Assembly (NCBI RefSeq): GCF_003576455.2
Contig: NZ_CP032869.1
Location: forward strand, 2,356,001-2,420,000
Origin: Mucilaginibacter celer
GTDB lineage: Bacteria > Bacteroidota > Bacteroidia > Sphingobacteriales > Sphingobacteriaceae
Length of the DNA: 64,000 bases
Direction of reading: 5' to 3'
The position numbers and the translations under genes were made by a program. Position 1 is the stretch's first letter; each line of letters begins with the position of its first letter. The notes under the pieces are model-generated. The model had not been told where the DNA came from and ran no database searches. It was given only the letters and a program-made list of their open reading frames with translations. Shown piece after piece: positions 8,706-15,825 of the stretch.

Positions 8706-8950
8706 GAATTATTGCCGAACTCCCCCATCCCGATTTTAAAATATCCATCCTGAACATGAACAATAAATTTATTGTAAAGGCTGAACAGGGCTCACTTGAA
8801 CAAAGCTACAAGATCCCCGAAATAGATTTAACCGATGGCGTTAACAGTGTTTTTGAACTATTGGACGATGAATTTCTGAAAAAGATAGCTGCCCGGTTTA
8901 TTGAGATGCGCAACGATTATAAAGACGCTTACTTTAGATACAATTATTAA
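8702..8950 (+). CDS. Small conserved-looking protein, unknown function
   Basis: An 82-residue protein with no signal peptide and no membrane segment, sharing an ATGA overlap with the CrtA-like gene. It is acidic in the middle (IDLTDGVNSVFELLDDEF) and ends in an aromatic tail (DAYFRYNY). I do not recognise a domain. The overlap, normal codon use and the lack of any competing frame make it a real gene. Coupling suggests it works with, or is made in step with, the CrtA-like protein. The next 225 bases to the convergent DPH6-like gene are AT-rich and show nothing recognisable. Confidence 0.7.
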   Translation: MRIIAELPHPDFKISILNMNNKFIVKAEQGSLEQSYKIPEIDLTDGVNSVFELLDDEFLKKIAARFIEMRNDYKDAYFRYNY

Positions 8951-9175
8951 GATGGTCTATCGTTAATGTTTGACTATCAATTGTTTATAGTGAATGAGGC
9001 TCTAAAACAGAATTAAATTTGGTTAAACTTTGCTTGGTAGCGCCTAACGTTGGATAGATGCTATTTATATCTAAATAAAATCTTTATAAAGATCTTGTAA
9101 ATAACTGTATAATAACAATTTAAAAACAACAACAAAATTATATTCTGCAACTATTTTGGCCAAATAAACGCTAAA

Positions 9176-9889
9176 TTAAGCCGGCAAAAGATCGCAATAC
9201 CAAAAACCGGCTGGTTTTTCATCAACTGAAGAAACGCAGGAATCATCGGTATTTTTAGGTGCTTTGTATTCTTTAAAAACTTTATCGCCGGTTTTATAAA
9301 CTATGGCTTTTTTGAAGATCGGGCCTTTAAAAGTGAATGTATGGAATTCGCCGTTCTCGCCACAAACATCAATATCGTCCGGCAAAGAATCGATCAACTC
9401 CAGGCTGATCTCCCGCCCTACTATCCGCTCTATTCGTTGTTGGGTGCAGGCTATTACAGTACCGAAACCGAGTTCAAGAAATTCAGTGATCAGTTCGCGG
9501 GTATCGCGTTTCCATAAGGGGTATAGGCCTTGCATACCAACCTCGCTCAGCCGGGCATCCCGGTAATTTTTCAGGTCCTGCAAAAATATATCGCCGAATA
9601 TGGAATGGGTAATGCCTTCGCTTTTAAGATGCAACAGGTGGTATTGCATCACCTCATCGTATTCCTTCATCCCCGGCATTTCGGGCAGGCGGATCTGGTA
9701 TAGCGGTATCCCTATGCTTTCGGCTTGGTCAATAAGCAATTCCGTACGCACGCCGTGCATCGAGATCCGGTCGGCAGCATCATTAATGGTAGTTACGAGA
9801 TAGGCAATTTCGAGATCAGGATTTTGCAGGCAGTAGTACAGGGCAAGGGCGCTATCCTTACCGCCGCTCCAGTTGAAGATACATTTCAA
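9176..9889 (-). CDS. DPH6/MJ0570-type PP-loop ATPase (diphthine-ammonia ligase family)
   Basis: A 237-residue protein opening with the adenylating PP-loop NWSGGKDSALALY (Ser8 to Ser13), then HGVRTELLIDQAESIGIPLY and FGDIFLQDLKNYR, typical of the Dph6 family. Eukaryotic and archaeal members amidate diphthine on EF-2. Bacteria lack diphthamide, so the bacterial role is unknown. The start codon is TTG at 9889: no in-frame ATG lies between it and the sirtuin gene, and the PP-loop begins at residue 5. It begins 11 nt after the sirtuin stop and is probably cotranscribed with it. Confidence 0.87.
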   Translation of the reverse strand: MKCIFNWSGGKDSALALYYCLQNPDLEIAYLVTTINDAADRISMHGVRTELLIDQAESIGIPLYQIRLPEMPGMKEYDEVMQYHLLHLKSEGITHSIFGDIFLQDLKNYRDARLSEVGMQGLYPLWKRDTRELITEFLELGFGTVIACTQQRIERIVGREISLELIDSLPDDIDVCGENGEFHTFTFKGPIFKKAIVYKTGDKVFKEYKAPKNTDDSCVSSVDEKPAGFWYCDLLPA

Positions 9890-9900
9890 TTTTAGGTGAT

Positions 9901-10596
9901 TTAATTTGGCTGCCCGTTTAATAATTGATTAACAAGTGCAGGTACGCCCACTGAAGCCTTCTCCTCTATTTTAATTACCTGGCCGCGTACATTTACTGTT
10001 GGGATTTTCGGATCGATAATATATTTCGGCACCTCCTGATCTACATAGCTGATTAAACCTGCTGCCGGATAAACAGCAAGCGACGAGCCCACTAAAATAA
10101 AAATATCAGCGCCGGCGCAAATCATTGCTGCCCGCTCAATCATCGGCACAGGCTCGCCAAACCAAACCACATGCGCGCGCAGCTGCGAACCCAATTCGCA
10201 CTTCTCGCCCATTTTAAGCTCCCAGCCGTCAATAGGGTAAGTAAGCTCCGGGTTGATACTCGATTGCGAACGGGTGATAATACCGTGGAGGTGAACCACG
10301 TTTGTTGAGCCTGCACGCTCGTGCAAATCATCAATATTTTGAGTAACGATAGTAACCCGGTGCTTTTCCTCCAACGCTGCGAGCGCATAGTGAGCAGCAT
10401 TGGGTTTTGCCTCAAGCACATTTTTGCGGCGCTCGTTGTAAAACTGCTGCACCATTACCGGGTTCCATTCCCAGGCCTGGGGTGTGGCTACATCTTCAAT
10501 ATTATAGCCTTCCCAAAGCCCGTCGCTATCCCTGAATGTTTTTAAACCGCTTTCGGCACTGATACCTGCGCCGGTTAGCACTACTATATTTTTCAT
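9901..10596 (-). CDS. cobB: SIR2 family NAD-dependent protein deacylase (CobB-like)
   Basis: A 231-residue sirtuin. NAD-binding motifs are LTGAGISAESGLKTFRD and VTQNIDDLHERAG, and the catalytic His104 is in VVHLHG. Tyr53 and Arg56 (QFYNERR) match the Tyr/Arg pair of class III sirtuins, which favour succinyl or malonyl lysine over acetyl lysine. The small zinc module is missing: between His104 and HVVWFGEP there is one Cys instead of the usual four. It probably desuccinylates or deacetylates metabolic enzymes. A DPH6-like gene follows 11 nt downstream. The symbol reflects family resemblance. Confidence 0.9.
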   Translation of the reverse strand: MKNIVVLTGAGISAESGLKTFRDSDGLWEGYNIEDVATPQAWEWNPVMVQQFYNERRKNVLEAKPNAAHYALAALEEKHRVTIVTQNIDDLHERAGSTNVVHLHGIITRSQSSINPELTYPIDGWELKMGEKCELGSQLRAHVVWFGEPVPMIERAAMICAGADIFILVGSSLAVYPAAGLISYVDQEVPKYIIDPKIPTVNVRGQVIKIEEKASVGVPALVNQLLNGQPN

Positions 10597-10634
10597 GATT
10601 ATTTTAAGTAGATAAAGACCATAAGGTCACAAAA

Positions 10635-10664
10635 AAAGCGGATCGCCTTTCAACAATCCGCTTT
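10635..10664 (-). terminator. Intrinsic terminator of the cobalamin operon
   Basis: Arms AAAGCGGAT (10635-10643) and ATCCGCTTT (10656-10664) form a 9-bp stem with a 12-nt loop. Read on the minus strand it is followed by a run of T, directly after the DUF6580 gene. Confidence 0.8.
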
Positions 10665-10683
10665 AAATTTAAATGCTTTTATA

Positions 10684-11247
10684 TTATAAAGCCAATTGCT
10701 TTTTATCCTGCAGAAAAGTGTATTTGCGTTTGGCCAGCTCAAAGCCGCCAAATAGTATAGTGCTAAATACAAGCGTACCGTAAATAAGATTATATTCAAA
10801 CGGAATAGCTGCTACTAACGATTGGCCGTAGCCGGCAAGCGTATGCGGATACAGATCGCCCGGAAAATCGGTAAGTAACCAGTGGATAAGCACCGGGGCA
10901 GTTGAGGCAAGCAATATGTTTTGCACATTTACTTTTTTAATTAAACTACCAACCGTTACCATCAATATAAAGCTTATATAAACCCAAAAAGTTACGGTGT
11001 AACCTAATGTAACTGTTGATGTACGTAAGTAATTGATCAGGATATCGGTAAAAAACAAGGTGGCAAGCACTACCACATAGCCTTTCCATTTTTCCTTAAA
11101 GTAAACTCCGCCAAACAGCGCGACAGCACCTACCGGGGTAAAATTACTCAAAGCCGGAATGTAAACGGCAAGCACCCTGAAAATGGCCGCTACTATAATC
11201 ATTGCTATCAAAAACAAATTACGTGTGTTGTTATCTTTAGTGGTCAT
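10684..11247 (-). CDS. DUF6580 membrane protein, putative cobalamin-related transporter
   Basis: A 187-residue protein with about five hydrophobic segments (near residues 10-27, 38-50, 55-75, 85-105 and 150-170). NFTPVGAVALFGGVYF near residue 35 is the conserved core of the DUF6580 family. It follows the BtuB-like receptor gene by 39 nt under the same cobalamin riboswitch and ends at an intrinsic terminator. The context suggests inner-membrane uptake of cobalamin or a corrinoid, perhaps as an S-component-like protein. No BtuCD or ECF ATPase gene is nearby. The transport role is inferred from context. Confidence 0.78.
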   Translation of the reverse strand: MTTKDNNTRNLFLIAMIIVAAIFRVLAVYIPALSNFTPVGAVALFGGVYFKEKWKGYVVVLATLFFTDILINYLRTSTVTLGYTVTFWVYISFILMVTVGSLIKKVNVQNILLASTAPVLIHWLLTDFPGDLYPHTLAGYGQSLVAAIPFEYNLIYGTLVFSTILFGGFELAKRKYTFLQDKKQLAL

Positions 11248-11286
11248 GCGGTAAAATTACTTATAAATCCGGATAATATAAACCTG

Positions 11287-13236
11287 CTATCTAAATTGGT
11301 ACCTGGCACCCAGCATAAAATTAATGCCGCGGGTATTATATCCTAACCAATCTACGTATTTGGTATCGAAAACGTTGTTCAGATCGCCAAAAACATTTAG
11401 ATTTTTTGTTGCGTTGTATTCAAGGTGCACATCAACCAGGTTGTAGTGCTTTAAAGTAACAACCTTTGTTGGATAGCCGGAAAAATCCTGGTCGGTGCGA
11501 TTGCCTGTGTATTTATAATTGATACCAAACAAAAAATCAGTTAAAACCTGGTAGCTTACATTGGCACCGAAGGTGCTTTTTGGTCGGCGGTATAGATTGT
11601 TGGTTTCCTTACCCGCTTCATCAGTAAGCTTGCCGGTTACGTAAGCAAAGTAAGCCGAGGCGTTGAGTTTGTTTGCGTGATATTTTAATTCAGATTCGAA
11701 ACCTTTATCTTTTTGCAACTGCCCGTTCTTGTAAAACGAGCTATACGGCGGCGCTGATTCAGAAAAAAAGTAAATTACGCCTTTGGTATTGCGCTTAAAA
11801 AACTGCGTGTTAAACGAAAGTTGGTTTTTCAGAATTTCCCAATCAAATCCGGCCTCGTAAGATGTGGTGATCTCCGGGTTTAGCTTCTGGTTTCCATATT
11901 CAGAATACAGTTGATAAAGCGATGGCGATTTAAATGCAGAGGCAATAGTACCGAATATCTTAAATTGATCGGCCAGGAACAGGGAAGGGTTTACCGTATA
12001 GGTAAATTTATCGCCATATCTGCTATGGTGATTATACCTGCCCCCTAATTCCAGGTGGAATATATCGTACTTGAAAAACAACGAGGTGTAGGCGCTGAAA
12101 ATATTGGTAGGCGTATCACCGGCCTTTATAACACTGGCTGGTGCCGAATAGCCTGTGGCTTCGTAAAGGCTGTACTGGCTGGTATTGCTGTATTTGAAGG
12201 CAGCACCACTTGTAATATCAAGGTATTTGTTAGGCTGATAATTGAACACTGCCTCGGCGTTAGTTATTCGGCCGGTATTTTTAGTTACCTGGTGCGTGCT
12301 GTCGTTATCAGATGGCAGGTTGGTAAAGTTATTTTGAACTGTATTTTGTGATACGTTTACGTTCAAATCGCCTTTTGGTAAAATCAACTTCGCGCCAATA
12401 CCGCCAAATACAAACGTGTTTTTATAAGTATAGTCGTTGTCCCCTGCAAAAGCACCATAAGGCAAATCGCCGGTATTGCGGCTTGCCTGAAAGTTGCCGT
12501 TGATGATAAATTTTTGCGACAAATACTGGCTAAGGTTTACACTTGCCGAACGCTGATGAAAACCATCTTTTTTAAATGCGTTGTTGCCTGATTTATCTGT
12601 GGCCGCCGAGAATCCCTTCGAATCTGTATTTGAAACGTTAACTGCAAGGGCTGTATTTTTTACTTTTCCGCTTACCGATGCAGCTTCCTTAAAAGTATTA
12701 TAGCTGCCGCCGGTAAACATTAAGCTTCCGGTTATACCCTGCGCTTTTGCTTTTTTTGTGATGATATTGATCACGCCGGCTACTGCGTCCGATCCGTATA
12801 GCGAAGAACCACTGCCTTTCAGTATTTCAATATGATCTATCAAATCCAACGAAAAAGCATTCAGATCATAACTACCATCAATACTTGAAGCATTGTTTAC
12901 CGGGAAACCATCAACCAAAATTAATGTGTTACCGGTTGAAGCGCCACGCAGGTAAACCGAAGTAGCTATCCCCGGCGCGTTGTTAGCGCCCGAAAATGTA
13001 ACGCCGGCAACGTTATTTAGTAATTGAGGCAATGATTTACCTTGCGACTGGTTAATCTGGGCAGAGGAAATAACAGTAACTACCCTGCCAATATCTGATA
13101 GTTTTTTAGGCGAGCGGGTAGCGGTAACCACAACCGTATTTAATGTTTTGGTAGTATCCTGTGCATGCACGGTATCAAACGTAGCAAAAGGCAACAATGC
13201 TAAACCAAATAAAAATTTCAGGTAACTTTTTTCCAT
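11287..13236 (-). CDS. TonB-dependent outer-membrane receptor, BtuB-like
   Basis: A 649-residue outer-membrane beta-barrel with an N-terminal signal peptide ending near VHAQD (residue 26). A TonB-box-like segment LNTVVVTATRSPKKL is followed by the plug domain (about residues 45-160; VYLRGASTGNTLILVDGFPV, IEILKGSGSSLYGSDAVAGVINI). It ends in Phe-Arg rather than a bare Phe after the strand INFMLGARYQFR. The length is close to BtuB and smaller than SusC-type receptors. The cobalamin riboswitch 135 nt upstream makes vitamin B12 or another corrinoid the likely cargo. DUF6580 follows in the same operon. Confidence 0.92.
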   Translation of the reverse strand: MEKSYLKFLFGLALLPFATFDTVHAQDTTKTLNTVVVTATRSPKKLSDIGRVVTVISSAQINQSQGKSLPQLLNNVAGVTFSGANNAPGIATSVYLRGASTGNTLILVDGFPVNNASSIDGSYDLNAFSLDLIDHIEILKGSGSSLYGSDAVAGVINIITKKAKAQGITGSLMFTGGSYNTFKEAASVSGKVKNTALAVNVSNTDSKGFSAATDKSGNNAFKKDGFHQRSASVNLSQYLSQKFIINGNFQASRNTGDLPYGAFAGDNDYTYKNTFVFGGIGAKLILPKGDLNVNVSQNTVQNNFTNLPSDNDSTHQVTKNTGRITNAEAVFNYQPNKYLDITSGAAFKYSNTSQYSLYEATGYSAPASVIKAGDTPTNIFSAYTSLFFKYDIFHLELGGRYNHHSRYGDKFTYTVNPSLFLADQFKIFGTIASAFKSPSLYQLYSEYGNQKLNPEITTSYEAGFDWEILKNQLSFNTQFFKRNTKGVIYFFSESAPPYSSFYKNGQLQKDKGFESELKYHANKLNASAYFAYVTGKLTDEAGKETNNLYRRPKSTFGANVSYQVLTDFLFGINYKYTGNRTDQDFSGYPTKVVTLKHYNLVDVHLEYNATKNLNVFGDLNNVFDTKYVDWLGYNTRGINFMLGARYQFR

Positions 13237-13370
13237 GTAGTATTTATTGATTGAAATAAATGCGTTTTAAAGCGGCAAACACGGAAATGAAGAAAATGAA
13301 AATGCGCTAACGGATGGCACTCGCATTCAAGCTTCAATCCCCGAAAGCCTTGAATAATATATAATGCTTT

Positions 13371-13535
13371 GGCAGGTCTTCTGACTTACTCCCCGTTTCC
13401 CCGGCCTTCCCTCCTGCTTTACAGAAAGTGACCTTACAGATTTGGTAACAGTTACAGAGCTTACAGCTGCGGGACAGTTACAGATTTACACTGTATTCCC
13501 TTTTAATTCATTTACACTATTTAATGAAACCTAAA
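13371..13535 (-). promoter_or_regulatory. Cobalamin (AdoCbl) riboswitch
   Basis: On the minus strand the region contains the hallmark elements in order: GTTTCATTAAAT, AAAGGGAAT, CTGTCCCGCAGCTGTAA, GGGAAGGCCGGGGAAACGGG and the B12 box GTCAGAAGACCTGCC (complement at 13371-13386). It lies in the 5' leader of the BtuB-like gene. About 135 nt remain between the aptamer and the ATG. That stretch includes a TTCAAG...CTTGAA hairpin that may be part of the expression platform. CTGTAA occurs five times in the peripheral arms. Confidence 0.95.
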
Positions 13536-13541
13536 GCGCCG

Positions 13542-13573
13542 TAAAAGTAATGTAAGTAAAGCAGAACCACAAA
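13542..13573 (-). promoter_or_regulatory. Promoter of the cobalamin riboswitch operon
   Basis: Read on the minus strand, TTTG (complement of 13570-13573) is followed after 20 nt by TACTTTTA (complement of 13542-13549), one base off the TAnnTTTG consensus. It lies a few bases before the aptamer, where a start site is expected. Confidence 0.6.
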
Positions 13574-13691
13574 ACTGTAGCAGGAACCGTCGATGCAAGG
13601 AGTTGCACTTGTACTAAAAAGCAATAAAATTCACTTAAACAAAACTTTACCACAAGCTATGGTGTTTAAAAAACATAAAGTTTAAAAACCT

Positions 13692-14426
13692 ATGGCAACT
13701 ACAATAGTAAAATATACCGATAATTACCCCGTGCTGTACGGCGACGACCGCATAAATCTGAACTGGCCCGAGCGCCTTACCTCCATTGCCGGGGGGATGA
13801 AAATAGGCTTTTCAGGCTTTAAAAACATTTTCAGTAACCCATTCGCGAGCATTGTAAAGATTGGCGCTGGCGGCTACCTTTTAAACCGTGGCATAACCGG
13901 CCATTGCGAACTGTATAAACGCATTGGTAAACTATCAACCAATCCCATCAATATTAATATCCGCTCATCATTCACCGTTGATAAGCCAAGAGAAAAGGTT
14001 TACCAGTTTTGGCGTAAACTGGATAACCTGCCGCTGTTTATGAAACACCTGGAAAGTGTGGAGGTAATAGATGCCAAATACTCCTATTGGGTATTAAAGC
14101 TGCCACAAAACGTAGCCACGGTAAGTTGGCATGCAGAAATTGTGCATGATGAACCTAATGAAATGATCGGCTGGAGCTCCCTGCCCGATTCTATGATCAA
14201 TAATGCGGGTAAAATCCGTTTCCAGGATACTGTTGATGGCACCGGAACTGTTGTTGATGTGGTGATCAGCTATCAACCACCTGCAGGCGGCATTGGCGCC
14301 GGAATAGCTAAAGTGCTTAATCCGGTATTTAAAAATATGGTTGATAAGGATATCCAGAACTTTAAGCAATACATGGATATTAATAATGATGCGGATGAGT
14401 TTGCTGAAGTGATTATTATTGAATAG
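13692..14426 (+). CDS. SRPBCC/START-like (cyclase/dehydrase) protein with DUF2892-like N-terminus
   Basis: A 244-residue protein. Residues about 25-80 (TSIAGGMKIGFSGFKNIFSNPF, VKIGAGGYLLNRGITGHCELYK) resemble the DUF2892 membrane-associated region often fused to this family. Residues about 92-225 form a polyketide-cyclase/SRPBCC lipid-binding domain (SFTVDKPREKVYQFWRKLDNLPLFMKHLESVEV and EMIGWSSLPDSMINNAGKIRFQD). Such proteins bind hydrophobic ligands, and the role in Bacteroidota is unknown. It stands alone, divergent from the cobalamin operon and convergent with rplT, sharing a bidirectional terminator. Confidence 0.85.
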   Translation: MATTIVKYTDNYPVLYGDDRINLNWPERLTSIAGGMKIGFSGFKNIFSNPFASIVKIGAGGYLLNRGITGHCELYKRIGKLSTNPININIRSSFTVDKPREKVYQFWRKLDNLPLFMKHLESVEVIDAKYSYWVLKLPQNVATVSWHAEIVHDEPNEMIGWSSLPDSMINNAGKIRFQDTVDGTGTVVDVVISYQPPAGGIGAGIAKVLNPVFKNMVDKDIQNFKQYMDINNDADEFAEVIIIE

Positions 14427-14483
14427 ATAAAAGCACTCTATTCACAATAACGGTTTCAATCAACCCAAATAATCTCCACAAAC

Positions 14484-14513
14484 TAAAAAAGGCCGCTAAA
14501 AGCGGCCCTTTTT
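14484..14513. terminator. Bidirectional terminator between SRPBCC gene and rplT
   Basis: The stem AAAGGCCGC/GCGGCCCTTT with loop TAAAA is flanked by an A-run on one side and a T-run on the other. It can serve both the plus-strand SRPBCC gene and the minus-strand thrS-infC-rpmI-rplT operon. Confidence 0.85.
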
Positions 14514-14533
14514 GGATATTATCTAAACGATAT

Positions 14534-14878
14534 TTATTTTACTGCATCAACAACTGCTTTGAAAGCATCCGGGTTGTTCATTGCTAAATCAGCTAATACC
14601 TTACGGTTTAAACCGATTTCTTTAGCAGCTAATTTACCCATTAACTGAGAGTAAGAAATTCCGTGCTGACGGGCACCAGCGTTGATACGTTGGATCCATA
14701 AAGCTCTGAATTCTCTCTTTTTGGTTTTACGGTCGCGGTAAGCGTACTGTAAACCTTTTTCAACTGTGTTTTTTGCAATGGTATAAACCTTGCTACGTGA
14801 ACCCCAATAACCTTTGGCGAGGTTCATGATCCTTTTCCTGCGTCTTCTCGACGCTACTGCGTTAACTGAACGTGGCAT
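14534..14878 (-). CDS. rplT: 50S ribosomal protein L20
   Basis: A 114-residue basic protein of standard L20 length with the typical N-terminus [25 protein letters not shown] and core [21 protein letters not shown]20 is needed for early assembly of the large ribosomal subunit and binds 23S rRNA. It is the last gene of thrS-infC-rpmI-rplT, 82 nt after rpmI, with a terminator behind it. No recognised L20 leader RNA was identified in the spacer. Confidence 0.99.
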   Translation of the reverse strand: MPRSVNAVASRRRRKRIMNLAKGYWGSRSKVYTIAKNTVEKGLQYAYRDRKTKKREFRALWIQRINAGARQHGISYSQLMGKLAAKEIGLNRKVLADLAMNNPDAFKAVVDAVK

Positions 14879-14960
14879 CTTGTGTGTTTTTTGGTAGTGA
14901 GTGCCTGCATCTTGACTGCCGGACTTAAAACTCTAATACCTGGTTTTTAAAAAATGTGAA

Positions 14961-15161
14961 TTACTTTCCGATACAAAGCATACGTTTTACGTTACCCATA
15001 TCAGCATCAGATACTAAGCTGGTGTGACCAAGGGCACGCTTACGTTTTGTAGACATCTTGGTTAAGATGTGGCTTTTGTATGCGTTTTTTCTTGCGATTT
15101 TACCGGTTCCAGTAAGCTTAAAGCGCTTTTTTGCACTGGAATTGGTTTTCATTTTTGGCAT
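14961..15161 (-). CDS. rpmI: 50S ribosomal protein L35
   Basis: A 66-residue very basic protein with the L35 pattern [20 protein letters not shown] and the C-terminal [14 protein letters not shown]. The standard length and position between infC (96 nt before) and rplT (82 nt after) confirm it. Confidence 0.99.
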   Translation of the reverse strand: MPKMKTNSSAKKRFKLTGTGKIARKNAYKSHILTKMSTKRKRALGHTSLVSDADMGNVKRMLCIGK

Positions 15162-15257
15162 AACTCTATTTTATTTGTGTTTAGATAATCAACGTTTCTC
15201 AACGTTTTACTTTCCGGCATCTGCACATTTTTAATCTGCACATCTGCACATATAAAT

Positions 15258-15824
15258 CTATTTCTTAGCTGCTTTAGGAGCAAGGGTTAAAAACATCCTT
15301 TTTCCTTCAAGCTTAGGTAATTGCTCTACTTTACCTACCTCTTCCAACGCCTGAGCGAAACGAAGTAACAGGATCTCGCCTTGTTCTTTGTAAACAATAG
15401 CACGGCCTTTAAAGTGTACGTAAGCCCTTACCTTTTCGCCCGATTCAAGGAACTTGATGGCATGCTTCAGTTTAAACTCAAAGTCATGATCATCAGTGTT
15501 CGGTCCGAAACGGATCTCCTTAATAACCGTTTGCTTGGCATTGCTTTTAATCTCTTTAAGCTTTTTCTTTTGCTCGTAAATAAACTTATTGTAATCAGTT
15601 ACTTTACAAACGGGAGGTACTGCGTTTGGAGATATTTCAACCAGGTCCAGTTCAAGATCGGCGGCAATTGCCAGCGCATCCCTTAATGAGTATACGCCCT
15701 GCTCAACGTTATCACCTACAAGGCGAACTTCCTGAGCCCTAATGAATTGGTTAATGTTGTGTTCAGCTTCTTTTTTCTTAAAAGGAAGCCTTGGTCCTCT
15801 ATTGAAAGGTTTGTTTAATGCCAA
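15258..15824 (-). CDS. infC: Translation initiation factor IF-3 with TTG start
   Basis: A 188-residue IF-3 with the N-terminal domain [16 protein letters not shown], the linker [13 protein letters not shown] and the C-terminal domain [19 protein letters not shown]. It prevents premature subunit joining and proofreads start codons. The start is forced. In frame there is a stop 9 nt upstream, no ATG until near the C-terminus, and TTG at 15824 gives the expected N-terminus. The thrS stop is 1 nt upstream, so translation is probably coupled. A near-cognate start recalls the AUU start of E. coli infC, which IF-3 represses. Confidence 0.98.
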   Translation of the reverse strand: MALNKPFNRGPRLPFKKKEAEHNINQFIRAQEVRLVGDNVEQGVYSLRDALAIAADLELDLVEISPNAVPPVCKVTDYNKFIYEQKKKLKEIKSNAKQTVIKEIRFGPNTDDHDFEFKLKHAIKFLESGEKVRAYVHFKGRAIVYKEQGEILLLRFAQALEEVGKVEQLPKLEGKRMFLTLAPKAAKK

Positions 15825-15825
15825 G

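Noticed and set aside
14879-14960. A possible L20 leader RNA between rpmI and rplT
   Set aside because: I could not find the pairing pattern of any known L20 leader; an 82-nt gap alone is not evidence.
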